Shown here: piece after piece, positions 47,432-55,859 of the stretch
How positions within the stretch are numbered: position 1 is the first letter of the stretch
Layout of the letters: each line of letters begins with the position of its first letter
From: Duganella aceris
GTDB lineage: Bacteria > Pseudomonadota > Gammaproteobacteria > Burkholderiales > Burkholderiaceae_D
DNA length: 64,000 bases
Direction: 5' to 3'
Assembly (NCBI RefSeq): GCF_011090165.1
Contig: NZ_JAADJT010000001.1
Coordinates: forward strand, 620,001-684,000
Made by a program: the position numbers and the translations under genes
The notes under the pieces: model-generated
Told to the model about the DNA's origin: nothing
The model's database searches: none
The model's input: the letters and a program-made list of their open reading frames with translations, nothing else

Positions 47432-48874
47432 TCACGGCGCGGGCGTGCAATCCACGCAAGGATGGTCGTGCGCCGGCTCGTTGGCGAGGTGGTGCGCCAG
47501 ATCGCGCAAGGCGGTGCGCACGCCTTCCTCCACCACCGGATGGTAGAACGGCATGTCCAGCATCGCCTCCACCGTCAGCCGCGCCTGCACCGCCCAGGCC
47601 AGCAAATGGCCGATGTGCTCGGCGCGCGGGCCGACCATCTCGGCGCCGAGGAAGCGGCCGCTGCGGAATTCCGCGTAGACCCGCAGTGCACCCCTGTTTT
47701 GCAGCATCACGCGGCTGCGGCCCTGGTTCTCGAACGACACCTTGCCGACCGCGAAACGGCCGGCGTGCGTGATGCACAGCTCGGCGTAACTGGCGCCGGC
47801 GGTGGCGATTTGCGGCTCGGTGAAGGCGATCGTCAGCGGCGTGCGGCGCAGGCCCGGCCGCACTTCCGGCCAGCGCGCCGCGTTGTCGCCGGCGATGCGG
47901 CCCTGGTCGGCCGCTTCCGGCAGCAATGGCCGCTCGTCGTTGGCGTCGCCGGCGATGAAGATCGCCGAGGTGCCGCACTGCATGGTCTGCTTGTCGTACA
48001 GCGGGATGCCGTGGTGGTCGCGCGCCAGGCCGGTGTGCTCCAGCCCCAGCTTGTGCACGTTCGGACGGCGCCCGATGGCCGACAGCAGGTAGCTGAAATG
48101 CTCGACCTGCTGGTCGCCGTTGGTGTCTTCGCTGGTGACCGCCAGGCCGTCGCCGTGCGCCTCGACCTTGACCAGACGCGTCTTGAAGCGCACGTCCAGC
48201 TCCTCGAGCATGACGCTGCGCGCCACGTCCAGCACATCCGGATCGCTCAATTGCGCCACGCTGCCGCCGCGCCCGAACACGGTCACGCGCACGCCGAGGC
48301 GGTGCAGCGCCTGGCCCAGCTCCAGCCCGATCACGCCGGTGCCGGCCACGGCCACCGACTCCGGCAAGTCCTCCCAGTCGAACACATGGTCGCTGCTGAT
48401 CACGCGCGGCCCGGCCTGTTGCCATTCATCCGGCACGATCGGCGAGGAACCGGTGGCGATCACGAAGCGTTCCGCCTCGATCAGCGTGTGCTCGTCGATT
48501 TGCAACTGGTTCGGGCCGACGAAGCGCGCGTGGCCGAGTATCCTGTCCTCGGCCGGCGAAGCTTCGACGCCGGCGACGACGAAGCCGACAAACCGGTCGC
48601 GTTCGCTCCGCACCCGCGCCATCACGGCCTTGCTGTCGACCCGCACGTCGCCCGGATGCACGCCGAACGCCGGCGCCGCCAGCATCGCATGCGCCGCGTC
48701 GGCCGCCGAAATCAGCAGCTTGCTCGGCATGCAGCCGACGCGGGCGCAGGTGGTGCCGTAGACGTTGGCTTCGATCATCAGCGTCTGTTTGCCGCCGGCC
48801 TTGGCGGCGCGATAGCCGGTCATGCCGGAGGTGCCTGCGCCGATCACGGCGACTTCGGTGCGTATGGTTTTCAT
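47432..48874 (-). CDS. Flavin-dependent disulfide oxidoreductase, dihydrolipoamide dehydrogenase-like
   Basis: This 480-residue protein starts at ATG 48874. It has the FAD-binding motif GAGTSGMTGY, the redox disulfide TTCARVGCMPSK (CxxxxC) and the NAD-binding motif GTGVIGLELG. It also has FIAGDAN and a C-terminal HPVVEEG with the catalytic His-Glu pair. This is the class I pyridine nucleotide-disulfide oxidoreductase layout. It is not next to a 2-oxoacid dehydrogenase, so a stand-alone role (for example thiol or quinone reduction) is as likely as lipoamide metabolism. It is divergent from the ArgP-like gene, which may regulate it (inference). Confidence 0.88.
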   Translation of the reverse strand: MKTIRTEVAVIGAGTSGMTGYRAAKAGGKQTLMIEANVYGTTCARVGCMPSKLLISAADAAHAMLAAPAFGVHPGDVRVDSKAVMARVRSERDRFVGFVVAGVEASPAEDRILGHARFVGPNQLQIDEHTLIEAERFVIATGSSPIVPDEWQQAGPRVISSDHVFDWEDLPESVAVAGTGVIGLELGQALHRLGVRVTVFGRGGSVAQLSDPDVLDVARSVMLEELDVRFKTRLVKVEAHGDGLAVTSEDTNGDQQVEHFSYLLSAIGRRPNVHKLGLEHTGLARDHHGIPLYDKQTMQCGTSAIFIAGDANDERPLLPEAADQGRIAGDNAARWPEVRPGLRRTPLTIAFTEPQIATAGASYAELCITHAGRFAVGKVSFENQGRSRVMLQNRGALRVYAEFRSGRFLGAEMVGPRAEHIGHLLAWAVQARLTVEAMLDMPFYHPVVEEGVRTALRDLAHHLANEPAHDHPCVDCTPAP

Positions 48875-48970
48875 GATCGAGAGTCTACTCCGATTGCGTG
48901 ATGAAGTTTTACTTTGAGGCAAAACAGTATTAGTATTACTTATTGTTTTCAAATTTTATAAGTGCCGCTT

Positions 48971-49864
48971 ATGGGAACCTTGGACTATCGCGCGCTGGCC
49001 GTGCTGGACGCTGTCGCCAGCCAGGGCAGCTTCGAAAAGGCGGCCCTGGCGCTGGGCATCAGCCAGTCGGCGGTCTCGCAGCGGATCAAGGCGTTGGAAG
49101 ACGCCAGCGGCCGTCTGCTGATCGTGCGCGGCCAGCCGGCCGTGCCGACCGGGCTGGGCCAGCGGCTGGTGTCGCACCACCGCAACGTCAAGCTGATGGA
49201 GGCGGCGCTGGACATCGACCTCGGTAACAAGGTCAGCATGCCTGAAATCGCGCTGGCCGTCGATGCCGCCAGCCTGGCGACCTGGTTCCCCATGAGTTTG
49301 CTGCCGCTGCTGTCGCCGCCGCGCTGCCAGTTGAAGGTGCAGCAGGCGAGCCAGCAGATGGCCTTGCATCTGGTGCACGAAGGCAGCGTGTTCGGCTGCG
49401 TCGCCGCCGCCGACGGGCATGCGGAGCCGCACGCCAACGGGCCCGAGATCACTCCGCTGGGTACGATGCGCTACGTCTGCGTCGCGACGCCGCTGTTCGC
49501 CGGGCATTGGTTCGGCGAAGGGTTGTCCGCCGAGGCTGTGCGCCTGACGCCGGCCGTGGTTAGCGACCCGGATCTGATGGCGCAATTCCTGCGCGAGGCG
49601 CTGGACCTGAACGGTTCCTACCCTCACCACATCATGCCGCCGTCGGCCGCCAGCAGGGAATGCATCGACGGCAGCCTGGCCTACGGCCTGATGCCGCTGG
49701 CGCAAGTGTCCGCCGCGCTGGGCGACGGCCGCCTGGTCGATCTGGCGCCCGGCCATCACGTCGACGTGGCGCTGAACTGGCACGCCTGGAACCTGGACAC
49801 GCCGTTCACCCGCGCGCTGACCGAGCAGATCGTCGCCACCGCGCGGCGCTATCTCCAGCGCTAG
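48971..49864 (+). CDS. argP: LysR family regulator, ArgP (IciA)-like
   Basis: This 297-residue protein has the HTH at the N-terminus (LDYRALAVLDAVASQGSFEKAALALGISQSAVSQRIKALED), the usual ArgP form, and a type 2 periplasmic-binding-like effector domain. ArgP in other bacteria senses lysine/arginine and controls lysE/argO exporters. No such exporter is adjacent here, so the target could differ. A GTG at 48962 is an alternative start. The 3' end overlaps the converging priA gene by 4 bases. Confidence 0.85.
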   Translation: MGTLDYRALAVLDAVASQGSFEKAALALGISQSAVSQRIKALEDASGRLLIVRGQPAVPTGLGQRLVSHHRNVKLMEAALDIDLGNKVSMPEIALAVDAASLATWFPMSLLPLLSPPRCQLKVQQASQQMALHLVHEGSVFGCVAAADGHAEPHANGPEITPLGTMRYVCVATPLFAGHWFGEGLSAEAVRLTPAVVSDPDLMAQFLREALDLNGSYPHHIMPPSAASRECIDGSLAYGLMPLAQVSAALGDGRLVDLAPGHHVDVALNWHAWNLDTPFTRALTEQIVATARRYLQR

Positions 49865-51894
49865 ATATCCAGCGGATCGACTTCCAGCGACCACTTCACG
49901 CGGCTCTTCATCTCCCGTAGAGTGAGCAGCCACTCTCGCAGAAAGGCTTGAAGCATCGGCCTTGACGCCGACTCCACCAGCAACTGCGCACGGTCGACGT
50001 TGTGCACCCGCGTCATGCTCATCGGGATCGGATCGTTGATCGTGATGCCCGGATGCTCGACGCAATCCTTGGCGATGTTCAAAAACTCGATCGCCGTGGC
50101 CAGCTCGGGCGCCTCGGCGCGCAGCAGCGCCTGGTACAGATACGGTGGCAACGCGGCCTGCTCGCGCTCCTCCAGCAGCGCCGTGGCGAAGTGGTCGTAA
50201 TCATGCGCCACCACCGCGCCGTACAGCGGGTGCTGCGGATAACGGGTCTGGATCAGCACCTCGCTGGCGCTGCCGCCTTCGGTCTGCGCGGCGCGGCCGG
50301 CGCGGCCCGCCACCTGCATCAGCTGCGCGAACAGCCGCTCGCTGGCGCGGTAGTCCTGCGAAAACAGCGCCGTGTCCGGATTCAGGATGCCGACCAGCGT
50401 CAGCCGTTTGAAGTCGTGCCCCTTGGCCACCATCTGCGTGCCGATCAGGATATCCACCTCGCCCCGGTGCACGGTGTCGAAGGCCTCCTGCGCGCTGCCC
50501 TTCTTGCGAGTGGAATCGGCGTCGATGCGCAACACCCGCGCTTCCGGGAACAGCGCCTGCAATCCTTCCTCGACGCGCTGCGTGCCGCGTCCCAGCGGTT
50601 GCAGGTCGACGTTGCCGCAGGTCGGGCAATGCCGCGGGATGCGCAGCTCCAGGCTGCAATGGTGGCAGCGCAGCCGGTGCTCCGGGCGATGCAGCACCAT
50701 GAACGAGGTGCAGCGCGTGCATTCGCTGATCCAGCCGCAGGATTCGCAGCAGATCACCGGCGCATAGCCGCGACGGTTCAGGAACAGCAGCGATTGCTCG
50801 CCGCGCTCCATGCGTTGCTTGATGGCCGCAATCAGGTGCGAGGTCAGCCCATCCTTGGGCTTGTCGCGCTCCATGTCCAGCAGCTTGACCGTCGGCAGCA
50901 CCGCGTTCTTGACGGCGCGTTCGCGCAGCTCCAGCTTGCGGTAGCGGCCGGATTGCGCGTGATGCCAGCTCTCCAGCGACGGCGTCGCCGACCCCAGCAC
51001 GATCGGGATGCCGAGCTGCCAGGCGCGCCATACGGCCAGATCGCGCGCCGAATAGCGCAAACCTTCCTGCTGCTTGTACGACGGATCGTGTTCCTCGTCG
51101 ATGACGATCATCTTCAGGTTCGGCAGCGAGGCCAAGATCGCCAGCCGCGTGCCCAGCACGATGCGCGCCTTGCCCTGGTGCGCCGCCAGCCAGTGCAGCA
51201 TGCGCTCGCCTTCGGACAGGCTGCTGTGCAAGGTGGCCAGCATCACGCCGGGGAAGCGGGCGCGGATATTTCCTTCCAGCTGGGGCGTCAAATTGATTTC
51301 CGGCACCAGGATCAGGATCTGGCCGTCCGGCTCGCGCGCCAGCACTTGCGCGCAGGCTTGCAGATAGACTTCGGTCTTGCCGCTGCCGGTCACGCCGTAC
51401 AGCAAGGTGGGCTTGAAGCCCTCGGCGCCGCCGATGGCGTCGGCCGCCTCCTGCTGCGACGGGTTAAGCACAGGCATGTTCAACGGCGTGCCATCGTGCG
51501 GCGTGTCGTGCTTGGCCAGCTTCTTCAGCGCGCGGTCCAGCGCCACCGTGGTCAGCACGCGCAGGTTCTTCGGCAGGCCCGGCAGCGCCACCTCGCCCAG
51601 CGGACGCTGATAATAGTCGGCGGCGAAGCCGGCCAGCGCCAGCCATTGCGGCGACAGCGGCCCGAGCTGGCTACGCACGGCCAGCGCATCCTTCAGCTTT
51701 TCGGCCGGCACATCGGTCTCGGCGGCGACGCCGACGATCAATCCCATCACCTCGCGGCGGCCGAACGGCACCAGCGCCAGCTGGCCGACCTGCGGCTGCT
51801 CTGCGGCGTCGCAATGCCAGCGGTAATCGAAAATCGCATTCAGCGGCGTATCAAGCGCGATCTGCAGAATGCAATGGTGGAAAAGTCCGGACAT
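49861..51894 (-). CDS. priA: Primosomal protein N' (replication restart helicase)
   Basis: This 677-residue protein starts at ATG 51894 (MSGLFHHCILQIALDTPLNAIFDY). The 3'-binding N-terminal domain is followed by a superfamily 2 helicase core with Walker A GVTGSGKTEVY, DEEHDPSYKQQEG, and SATPSLESWH. The paired zinc-binding cysteines are present (CCESCGWISECTRC; CHHC; CPTC). PriA reloads DnaB at stalled forks. It lies beside a region of DnaA boxes. Confidence 0.96.
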   Translation of the reverse strand: MSGLFHHCILQIALDTPLNAIFDYRWHCDAAEQPQVGQLALVPFGRREVMGLIVGVAAETDVPAEKLKDALAVRSQLGPLSPQWLALAGFAADYYQRPLGEVALPGLPKNLRVLTTVALDRALKKLAKHDTPHDGTPLNMPVLNPSQQEAADAIGGAEGFKPTLLYGVTGSGKTEVYLQACAQVLAREPDGQILILVPEINLTPQLEGNIRARFPGVMLATLHSSLSEGERMLHWLAAHQGKARIVLGTRLAILASLPNLKMIVIDEEHDPSYKQQEGLRYSARDLAVWRAWQLGIPIVLGSATPSLESWHHAQSGRYRKLELRERAVKNAVLPTVKLLDMERDKPKDGLTSHLIAAIKQRMERGEQSLLFLNRRGYAPVICCESCGWISECTRCTSFMVLHRPEHRLRCHHCSLELRIPRHCPTCGNVDLQPLGRGTQRVEEGLQALFPEARVLRIDADSTRKKGSAQEAFDTVHRGEVDILIGTQMVAKGHDFKRLTLVGILNPDTALFSQDYRASERLFAQLMQVAGRAGRAAQTEGGSASEVLIQTRYPQHPLYGAVVAHDYDHFATALLEEREQAALPPYLYQALLRAEAPELATAIEFLNIAKDCVEHPGITINDPIPMSMTRVHNVDRAQLLVESASRPMLQAFLREWLLTLREMKSRVKWSLEVDPLDI

Positions 51895-51967
51895 GGGTGC
51901 CGTCACAGTAGAAAATTCAGGCGCGACACGGGCACCAATACCGTCATCGCCGGGGCGCTTTGAAGTG

Positions 51968-51999
51968 TCCACAGTTTTTGTGGATAACTTTGTGGACAA
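51968..51999. repeat. 32-bp repeat with DnaA boxes, copy 1
   Basis: The 32 bases are identical to 52393-52424. They contain the palindrome-like arrangement tccaca ... tgtggataa followed by tgtggacaa, i.e. a perfect DnaA box and a one-mismatch box. Confidence 0.9.
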
Positions 52000-52392
52000 A
52001 GGAATCTTAATCTCCGGAAAGCACTGACATCCAACTTGGTACGGTCGTAAACCGGGCAAAAATTCAAAATTTTTTCTCTTTAAAATCAATCACTTGGAAA
52101 ATGCCTGCTAGGAGAGGAAAAATTCGCGGTTTTCTGTCCCGGCTGTGCATAAGTGAAGTATTTAGGATGCTTTTTTCACCAAAATCAAGCACTTTTTGGA
52201 GCCTATTCTTCTATACTGCAAAGCACAATCAGGCCAAATTTTATGCGTGCCTCATCACTAAGGTTTGCGCAATATCAATACGCTTTTCACGGAAGCTATT
52301 TTTGCCTAAAAATCGTGCAGCGCAACATAAACCTCGGGCGGATCTGCAACATTATGGCTAAGTCACGGTTTACTAAGCCATTTTATTTTTTA

Positions 52393-52424
52393 TCCACAGT
52401 TTTTGTGGATAACTTTGTGGACAA
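52393..52424. repeat. 32-bp repeat with DnaA boxes, copy 2
   Basis: Identical to 51968-51999, 425 bases away. Three extra matching flank bases (tta) complete an additional perfect forward DnaA box at 52390-52398, facing the reverse box at 52404-52412. Confidence 0.9.
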
Positions 52425-52609
52425 TGAAGAAATAAACTACATTCACTGTCATTGCAGAGTTTAGGACTTGCTAAATGTTGCCTGAATAACCTCTTTAATT
52501 ATCGTTAATAATCAATAACTTACGATATCCCCAGAGGCTGACGAAAATGCACTGCCTATTATTTCCACAGCAAAAAAAATTGTGCATAAGTCGGTATTGC
52601 CCGCCAATG

Positions 52610-52640
52610 AAAAAGGGCACGCTTCGTTCGAAACGTGCCC
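52610..52640 (-). terminator. Intrinsic terminator of hemE
   Basis: On the minus strand the stem GGGCACG / CGTGCCC (52634-52640 with 52615-52621), with an inner TTCG/CGAA stem, is followed by five T residues. It is located 18 bases after the hemE stop codon. Confidence 0.85.
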
Positions 52641-52657
52641 CCAGTCTACGGCCGAGC

Positions 52658-53743
52658 TCAGGAAGCGCGCTGCGCTTTGCTGTGGCTGTGGACAGCCTCG
52701 ACCATCGCCGCCACGTTCTCCGGCGGGGTGAATTGCGAAATGCCGTGGCCGAGGTTGAAGACGTGGCCGCTGCCGTCGGCGTCAGGCTTGCCGAAGGCGT
52801 CCAGCACCTTGTGCACTTCGGTCTTGATCTGTTCCGGGCTGGCGAACAGGATCGCCGGGTCCAGGTTGCCTTGCAGGCCGACCTTGTGGCCGACCAGCTT
52901 GCGGGCCTGGGTCAGATTGACGGTCCAGTCCAGGCCGACCGCGTCGGCGCCGATGTCGGCGATCTGCTCGATCCACTGGCCGCCGCCCTTGGTGAAGACG
53001 ATGGCCGGGATCTTGACGCCGTCCTTGTCGCGTTTGAGCAGCGATACCACCTGTCGCATGTAGCTGAGCGAGAACTCCTGGTAGGCGCCGTCGGCCAACG
53101 CACCGCCCCATGAATCGAAGATCATCACCGCTTGCGCGCCGGCGTCGATCTGGGCGTTCAGGTACTCGGCCACCGCCTTGGCGTTGGTGCTGAGGATGTG
53201 GTGCATCAGGTCGGGGCGGTTGTACAGCATCTTCTTGATGGTGTGGAACTCGCGCGAGCCCTGGCCTTCGACCATGTAGCAGGCCAGCGTCCACGGGCTG
53301 CCGGAGAAGCCGATCAGCGGCACGCGGCCGTTCAGTTCGGTGCGGATCTGGGTCACGGCCTTGAATACGTAGTCCAGCGAGCCCAGTTCCGGCGCGCGCA
53401 GCGCCAGCACGTCGGCTTCGGTTTGCAGCGGACGTTCGAATTTCGGGCCTTCGCCTTCGACGAAGTACAGGCCCAGGCCCATCGCGTCCGGCACCGTCAG
53501 GATGTCGGAGAACAGGATGGCGGCGTCGAGCGGGAAGCGGTCCAGCGGCTGCAGCGTGACTTCGGTGGCGTAGTCGGGATTGGTGGCCAGTCCCATGAAG
53601 GAGCCGGCCTTGGCGCGCGTGGCGCGGTATTCAGGCAGATACCTTCCGGCCTGACGCATCAGCCATACTGGCGTGTAGTCGGTCGGCTGGCGCAACAATG
53701 CGCGCAAGAAGGTGTCATTCTGGAGCGGGGCAAATTGTGGCAT
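52658..53743 (-). CDS. hemE: Uroporphyrinogen decarboxylase
   Basis: This 361-residue protein converts uroporphyrinogen III to coproporphyrinogen III in heme synthesis by removing four carboxyl groups. The signatures [16 protein letters not shown] (about 25-40) and [16 protein letters not shown] (about 144) are intact, as are FDSWGG and the C-terminal [14 protein letters not shown]. The ATG at 53743 gives the usual [20 protein letters not shown] start. It is followed by a strong terminator and then the AT-rich DnaA-box region. Confidence 0.97.
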   Translation of the reverse strand: MPQFAPLQNDTFLRALLRQPTDYTPVWLMRQAGRYLPEYRATRAKAGSFMGLATNPDYATEVTLQPLDRFPLDAAILFSDILTVPDAMGLGLYFVEGEGPKFERPLQTEADVLALRAPELGSLDYVFKAVTQIRTELNGRVPLIGFSGSPWTLACYMVEGQGSREFHTIKKMLYNRPDLMHHILSTNAKAVAEYLNAQIDAGAQAVMIFDSWGGALADGAYQEFSLSYMRQVVSLLKRDKDGVKIPAIVFTKGGGQWIEQIADIGADAVGLDWTVNLTQARKLVGHKVGLQGNLDPAILFASPEQIKTEVHKVLDAFGKPDADGSGHVFNLGHGISQFTPPENVAAMVEAVHSHSKAQRAS

Positions 53744-53869
53744 GGAAGGCAATCATGGATTCTGAAAGCGGCTATTATCGCATCCCCCGTCGGATTTTTT
53801 TTGCTGGAAGAATATCCGCCCTTTCTCTATCATGCCTAGCACCGTGCAATGAGCCTATCTGGAGCCGCC

Positions 53870-55852
53870 ATGTCATCTCACTTACCTTCCATCGCCCCCT
53901 ACGGCGCCTGGCCGTCGACGATCAGCGCCGCGCGCGTGGCGGCCGGGGCGACGCCGCTGTCGACGCTGATGCTGGGCGGGGCGGACGGCTGCGATATCTA
54001 TTGGCTGGCCGGGCGCGCGGCGGAGGCGGGGCGCAACACGCTGTTGCGCTTCCACGGCGCGGCCACCGAGGAGTTGACGCCGGCGCCGTTCAATGTACGC
54101 ACGCGGGTGCATGAATATGGCGGCGGGGCGTATGCGGTCGATGGTGAGGTGGTGTATTTTTCGCACTTCAAGGACAACTGCGTCTACAGGATTGATGCGG
54201 GGGATGACGAGATCGTACCGCTGGCGGTGACGCAGGCGGGCAAGCAGCGGTTCGCCGACTTCGTGGTCGACCGCGCGCGCGGCCGGCTGATCGGCGTGCG
54301 CGAGCTGCATGGCGACGACGAGCACGCGCAGCCGACCAACACGATCTGCGCGATCGGCCTGGGCGGCGCGGACGGCGCGGCGGCGGGCGCCGAGACGGTG
54401 CTGGCGCAGGGCGCGGACTTTTATTCGTCGCCGCGCTTGTCGCCGGATGGCGGGGCGCTGGCCTGGCTGAGCTGGGACCATCCGCGCATGCCGTGGCAGG
54501 GCACGACCCTGTGGCTGGCCGACATCCAGGCCGACGGCACGCTGGCCGCGCCGGTGCGCATCGCCGGCGGCGCTGACGAATCGATCTGCCAGCCCGAATG
54601 GTCGCCGGACGGCCTGCTGCACTTCGTCTCCGACCGCAGCGGCTGGTGGAACCTTTACCACCTGTGCCGCGACCGCCAGCGCATCGAAGCCCTGTGCCCG
54701 ATGGAGGCCGAATTCGCCTCGCCGCACTGGACCTTCGGCAACTCGATGTACGGCTTCCGCTCCGCCGACGAAATCATCTGCACCTATATCGACAAGGGCG
54801 TCAGCCGCCTGGCGCGCCTGCTGCCGGGCAGCGGCAAGCTGGAAGCCATCGCCAACCCGTACGAAGAAATCCGCGAACTGCGCGTCGGCAAAGGCTACAT
54901 CGCCATGCTGGCCGGCGGCCCGACGATCCCGCTGGAACTGGCGCGCATCGACTTCACCGAGGAAGGCGTGGAAATCCTGGCGCAGTCGATCGAAGAACTG
55001 CCGGACCAGGCCAACCTCTCGATCCCGACCAGCATCAGCTACCCGAGCGCCGGCGGCCGCACCTCGCACGCCTTCTTCTACCCGCCGCGCAATGCCGACG
55101 TGACAGCGCCGGAAGGCAGCAAGCCGCCGGTGATCGTCATCAGCCACGGCGGCCCGACCGGCATGACCGTCAACACGCTGAAACTGGCGACCCAATACTG
55201 GACCAGCCGGGGTTTCGGCGTGCTGGACGTGAACTACGGCGGCAGCACCGGCTTCGGCCGCGCCTACCGCGACCTGCTCAAGGGCCAGTGGGGCATCGTC
55301 GATGTCGAAGACTGCGTGGCCGGCGCGCAGGCGCTGGTCGAACGCGGCCTGGCCGACGCCGAACGCCTGATCATCCGCGGCGGCAGCGCCGGCGGCCTGA
55401 CCACGCTATGCGCGCTGACCTTCCACAATGTGTTCAAGGTCGGCGCCAGCTACTACGGCGTATCCGACCTGAAGGGCCTGGACCAGGACTCGCACAAATT
55501 CGAATCGCACTACAACGAATACCTGATCGCACCGCAGCCGCAGGCCGAAGCCTTGTACCAGGCGCGCTCGCCGATCAACCACACCGACAAGCTGGCGCGC
55601 CCGATGATCTTCTTCCAGGGCCTGGACGACAAGGTGGTGCCGCCGCAGCAATCGGAGATGATGGTCGACGCGCTGAAGGCGCGCGGCGTGCCGGTGGCGT
55701 ACGTGCCGCTGGAAGGCGAAGGCCACGGCTTCCGCAAGGCCGAGAACATCGTCCGCACGCTGGAGTCGGAGCTGTACTTCTACCAACGGATCTTCGGCCT
55801 GCACGACGCCACCACCGCCGCGCCGGTCCACATCGACAATCTGCAGGACTAA
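53870..55852 (+). CDS. S9 family serine peptidase (prolyl oligopeptidase type)
   Basis: This 660-residue protein starts at ATG 53870 because TGGAG lies 5 bases upstream (the ATG at 53849 lacks one). An N-terminal beta-propeller-like region (WSPDGLLHFVSDRSGWWNLYHL) is followed by an alpha/beta-hydrolase domain. The nucleophile is in GGSAGGLTT, the acid in GLDDKVVPP and the His in GEGHGFRKAEN. It has no signal peptide, so it is probably cytoplasmic and cleaves short peptides. It precedes the SNF2 gene by 7 bases and may be co-transcribed with it. Confidence 0.93.
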   Translation: MSSHLPSIAPYGAWPSTISAARVAAGATPLSTLMLGGADGCDIYWLAGRAAEAGRNTLLRFHGAATEELTPAPFNVRTRVHEYGGGAYAVDGEVVYFSHFKDNCVYRIDAGDDEIVPLAVTQAGKQRFADFVVDRARGRLIGVRELHGDDEHAQPTNTICAIGLGGADGAAAGAETVLAQGADFYSSPRLSPDGGALAWLSWDHPRMPWQGTTLWLADIQADGTLAAPVRIAGGADESICQPEWSPDGLLHFVSDRSGWWNLYHLCRDRQRIEALCPMEAEFASPHWTFGNSMYGFRSADEIICTYIDKGVSRLARLLPGSGKLEAIANPYEEIRELRVGKGYIAMLAGGPTIPLELARIDFTEEGVEILAQSIEELPDQANLSIPTSISYPSAGGRTSHAFFYPPRNADVTAPEGSKPPVIVISHGGPTGMTVNTLKLATQYWTSRGFGVLDVNYGGSTGFGRAYRDLLKGQWGIVDVEDCVAGAQALVERGLADAERLIIRGGSAGGLTTLCALTFHNVFKVGASYYGVSDLKGLDQDSHKFESHYNEYLIAPQPQAEALYQARSPINHTDKLARPMIFFQGLDDKVVPPQQSEMMVDALKARGVPVAYVPLEGEGHGFRKAENIVRTLESELYFYQRIFGLHDATTAAPVHIDNLQD

Positions 55853-55859
55853 ACCACGC

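Larger units (their letters stand above)
51895..52657. other. Candidate replication origin (oriC-like) between priA and hemE
   Basis: This gene-free stretch of about 760 bases is much more AT-rich than its surroundings. It has five perfect TTATNCACA boxes: 51979-51987, 52144-52152, 52404-52412 and 52581-52589 on the minus strand, and 52390-52398 on the plus strand. Two one-mismatch boxes (TTGTCCACA) lie at 51991-51999 and 52416-52424. Two perfect IHF consensus sites (WATCAA-N4-TTR) lie at 52084-52096 and 52510-52522. A very AT-rich stretch (52485-52523) could be the unwinding element. DnaA boxes, IHF sites and AT-rich DNA are the parts of a bacterial origin. The function is inferred, and no dnaA gene is in the window. 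Confidence 0.65.
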
